The translations under genes and the position numbers were made by a program. The notes beneath the pieces were generated by a model. The model did no database searches, was not told where the DNA came from, and worked only from the letters and a program-made list of their open reading frames with translations. A DNA stretch of 6,373 nucleotides. It comes from an uncultured Rubrivivax sp. GTDB taxonomy: Bacteria; Pseudomonadota; Gammaproteobacteria; Burkholderiales; Burkholderiaceae_C. Every line of letters starts with the position of its first letter. Positions within the stretch are counted from its first letter, which is position 1. The stretch is taken from assembly GCA_937975735.1 (NCBI GenBank), contig CALJUI010000229.1:1-6373 (forward strand). Reading direction: 5' to 3'. Positions 5,285 to 6,373 of the stretch are shown one piece after another.

Positions 5285-6373
5285 CCGACACCCTGACGAC
5301 CCAGCTGATGCGTGCGCTGAAGGCCCGCGGCGCGACCGAGGTGTTCGGCATCCCGGGCGACTTCGCGCTGCCGCTGTTCGGCGAGATCGAGCGCGGCGGC
5401 GAGCTGCCGCTGCACACGCTGTCGCACGAACCGGCGGTGGCTTTCGCCGCCGACGCCGCGGCACGCGCCCGCGGCGGCCTCGGCGTCGCCGCGGCGACCT
5501 ACGGCGCCGGCGCGCTGAACCTGCTCAACGCGGTGGCCGGCGCCTATGCCGAGCGGGTGCCGCTGGTCGTGCTGTCGGGCGCCCCGGCGGCGCACGAGTC
5601 GGCCAGCGGGCTGCTGCTGCACCACCAGGTCAAGACGCTGGACTCGCAGTGGCGCGTGTTCGAGGAGGTCACGGTCGACCGCGCCCGGCTCGACGACGCC
5701 GCCACCGCCCCGGCGCTGATCGCGCGCGTGCTGGACGCCGCGCTGCAGCGCTCGCTGCCGGTCTGCCTGGAACTGCTTCGCGATATGGCCGCGGCGCCCT
5801 GCGCCGAGGTGCCGCCGCCGGCCGCCGAGGCGCACGACCCCGACCGGCTGGCGGCCTGCGCCGACGAGATGCTGGCGCGGCTGCGCGCGGCCACGCGGCC
5901 GGTGCTGATGGTCGGCGTCGAGGTCCGCCGCTACGGGCTCGAGGCCGAGGTCGCCGAGCTGGCGCGCCGGCTGCGGATGCCGGTGGTCACCTCCTTCATG
6001 GGCCGCGGCCTGCTCGCGAAGGCGCCGACGCCGCCGCTGGGCACCTACCTCGGCCTGGCCGGCGATCCCGAGGTCACCGAACTCGTCGAGTCTTCCGACG
6101 GCCTGCTGCTGCCGGGCGACATCGTCTCCGACACCAACTTCGCAGTTTCGGCCCGCCGCATCGATCTGCGCCACGCGATCCAGGTCTTCGACCACGAGGT
6201 CACGCTGGGCCACCATGTCTACCAGGCGCTGCCGCTGGCGGCCCTGGTCGGCGCGCTGCTCGATCGGCTGCCGGCGGACCCGCCGCCACCGCCCGTGCCG
6301 CGCCGCGCCACCGAACCGCGCTTCGGCGACGGCCCGCTGGCCAGCCATGGCATATACATAACCCAACCCGCCG
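5281..6373 (+). CDS. ppdC: Thiamine-diphosphate-dependent phenylpyruvate/indolepyruvate decarboxylase, 3' end outside window
   Basis: The 364 visible residues of an expected 540-560 closely follow Azospirillum brasilense PpdC/IpdC, a phenylpyruvate decarboxylase that also handles indolepyruvate. The reaction is arylpyruvate to aryl-acetaldehyde plus CO2. The N-terminal ThDP-binding domain (about 1-170) has FGIPGDFALPLF (22-33, Asp27), the catalytic-type Glu50 in LSHEPAVAFAADAAAR (48-63), TYGAGALNLLNAVAGAYAE (73-91), and the paired His114-His115 in LLLHHQVKTLDSQ, seen in true 2-keto-acid decarboxylases. The central domain (about 185-328) has VEVRRYGLEAEVAELARRL and VTSFMGRGLL. A proline-rich linker follows (331-340). 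The C-terminal domain with the GDG...N cofactor motif lies outside. The ATG at 5281 overlaps the ubiT stop as ATGA, with no independent Shine-Dalgarno, indicating translational coupling. LPGDIVSDTNF (277-287) has Pro-Gly where relatives usually have Leu-Gly. The last 22 bases look compositionally foreign. Exact substrate preference cannot be fixed from sequence. Confidence 0.88.
   Translation, partial: MTDTLTTQLMRALKARGATEVFGIPGDFALPLFGEIERGGELPLHTLSHEPAVAFAADAAARARGGLGVAAATYGAGALNLLNAVAGAYAERVPLVVLSGAPAAHESASGLLLHHQVKTLDSQWRVFEEVTVDRARLDDAATAPALIARVLDAALQRSLPVCLELLRDMAAAPCAEVPPPAAEAHDPDRLAACADEMLARLRAATRPVLMVGVEVRRYGLEAEVAELARRLRMPVVTSFMGRGLLAKAPTPPLGTYLGLAGDPEVTELVESSDGLLLPGDIVSDTNFAVSARRIDLRHAIQVFDHEVTLGHHVYQALPLAALVGALLDRLPADPPPPPVPRRATEPRFGDGPLASHGIYITQPA

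Noticed and set aside
3751..6366. 871-residue minus-strand open frame covering the ubiV-ubiT-decarboxylase region
   Set aside because: It is antisense to three recognised genes, is low-complexity (Arg/Gln/Gly/Ala) and has no recognisable motif. It is an artefact of GC bias.
1..6373. CRISPR arrays, tRNA or rRNA genes, insertion sequences, attachment sites
   Set aside because: I saw no regularly spaced repeats, tRNA-like cloverleaf with a T-loop consensus, rRNA sequence, transposase motifs or terminal inverted repeats in the window.

Overview
This 6.4 kb window is very GC-rich (about 70% or more by eye), with strong G/C bias at third codon positions and long antisense reading frames that are composition artefacts. 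Protein resemblance and gene content suggest a facultatively anaerobic or denitrifying/phototrophic proteobacterium, most likely a betaproteobacterium of the Burkholderiales/Rhodocyclales type. That placement is inference; the window contains no rRNA or other taxonomic marker.

Layout: (1) 1-351 (+) is the C-terminal end of an unrecognised gene that begins outside the window. (2) 377-994 (-) is a small class I SAM-dependent methyltransferase that converges on gene 1, with a GC-rich hairpin in the 25-base gap. (3) 1094-2764 (+) is a Na/phosphate-cotransporter family membrane protein with a C-terminal PhoU-like domain, divergent from the methyltransferase. (4) 2765-2864 is a 100-base regulatory gap. 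It holds an FNR/Anr-type box and a -10-like element at class II activator spacing, plus a perfect 9-bp dyad. (5) 2865-5284 (+) holds ubiU, ubiV and ubiT, the genes for O2-independent ubiquinone biosynthesis, in close co-directional order. (6) 5281 to the right edge (+) is the N-terminal two thirds of a thiamine-diphosphate-dependent phenylpyruvate/indolepyruvate decarboxylase. Its ATG overlaps the ubiT stop codon in an ATGA.

How the genes may work together: UbiU and UbiV are 4Fe-4S proteins needed for ring hydroxylation of ubiquinone precursors without O2, and UbiT is an SCP2-type lipid-binding accessory protein. All eight expected cluster cysteines are present with the same spacing as in the E. 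coli proteins. The candidate FNR box would switch the operon on when oxygen is low.

The most interesting point is the decarboxylase coupled to ubiT. The U32-family tRNA hydroxylation protein TrhP depends on prephenate. If UbiUV also takes its hydroxyl group from prephenate, phenylpyruvate is the expected by-product, and phenylpyruvate is the substrate of this decarboxylase class. The operon may therefore encode both the hydroxylase and an enzyme that removes its by-product. This is a hypothesis. A plainer alternative is anaerobic aromatic amino acid catabolism or auxin-type metabolism placed in an anaerobically induced operon.
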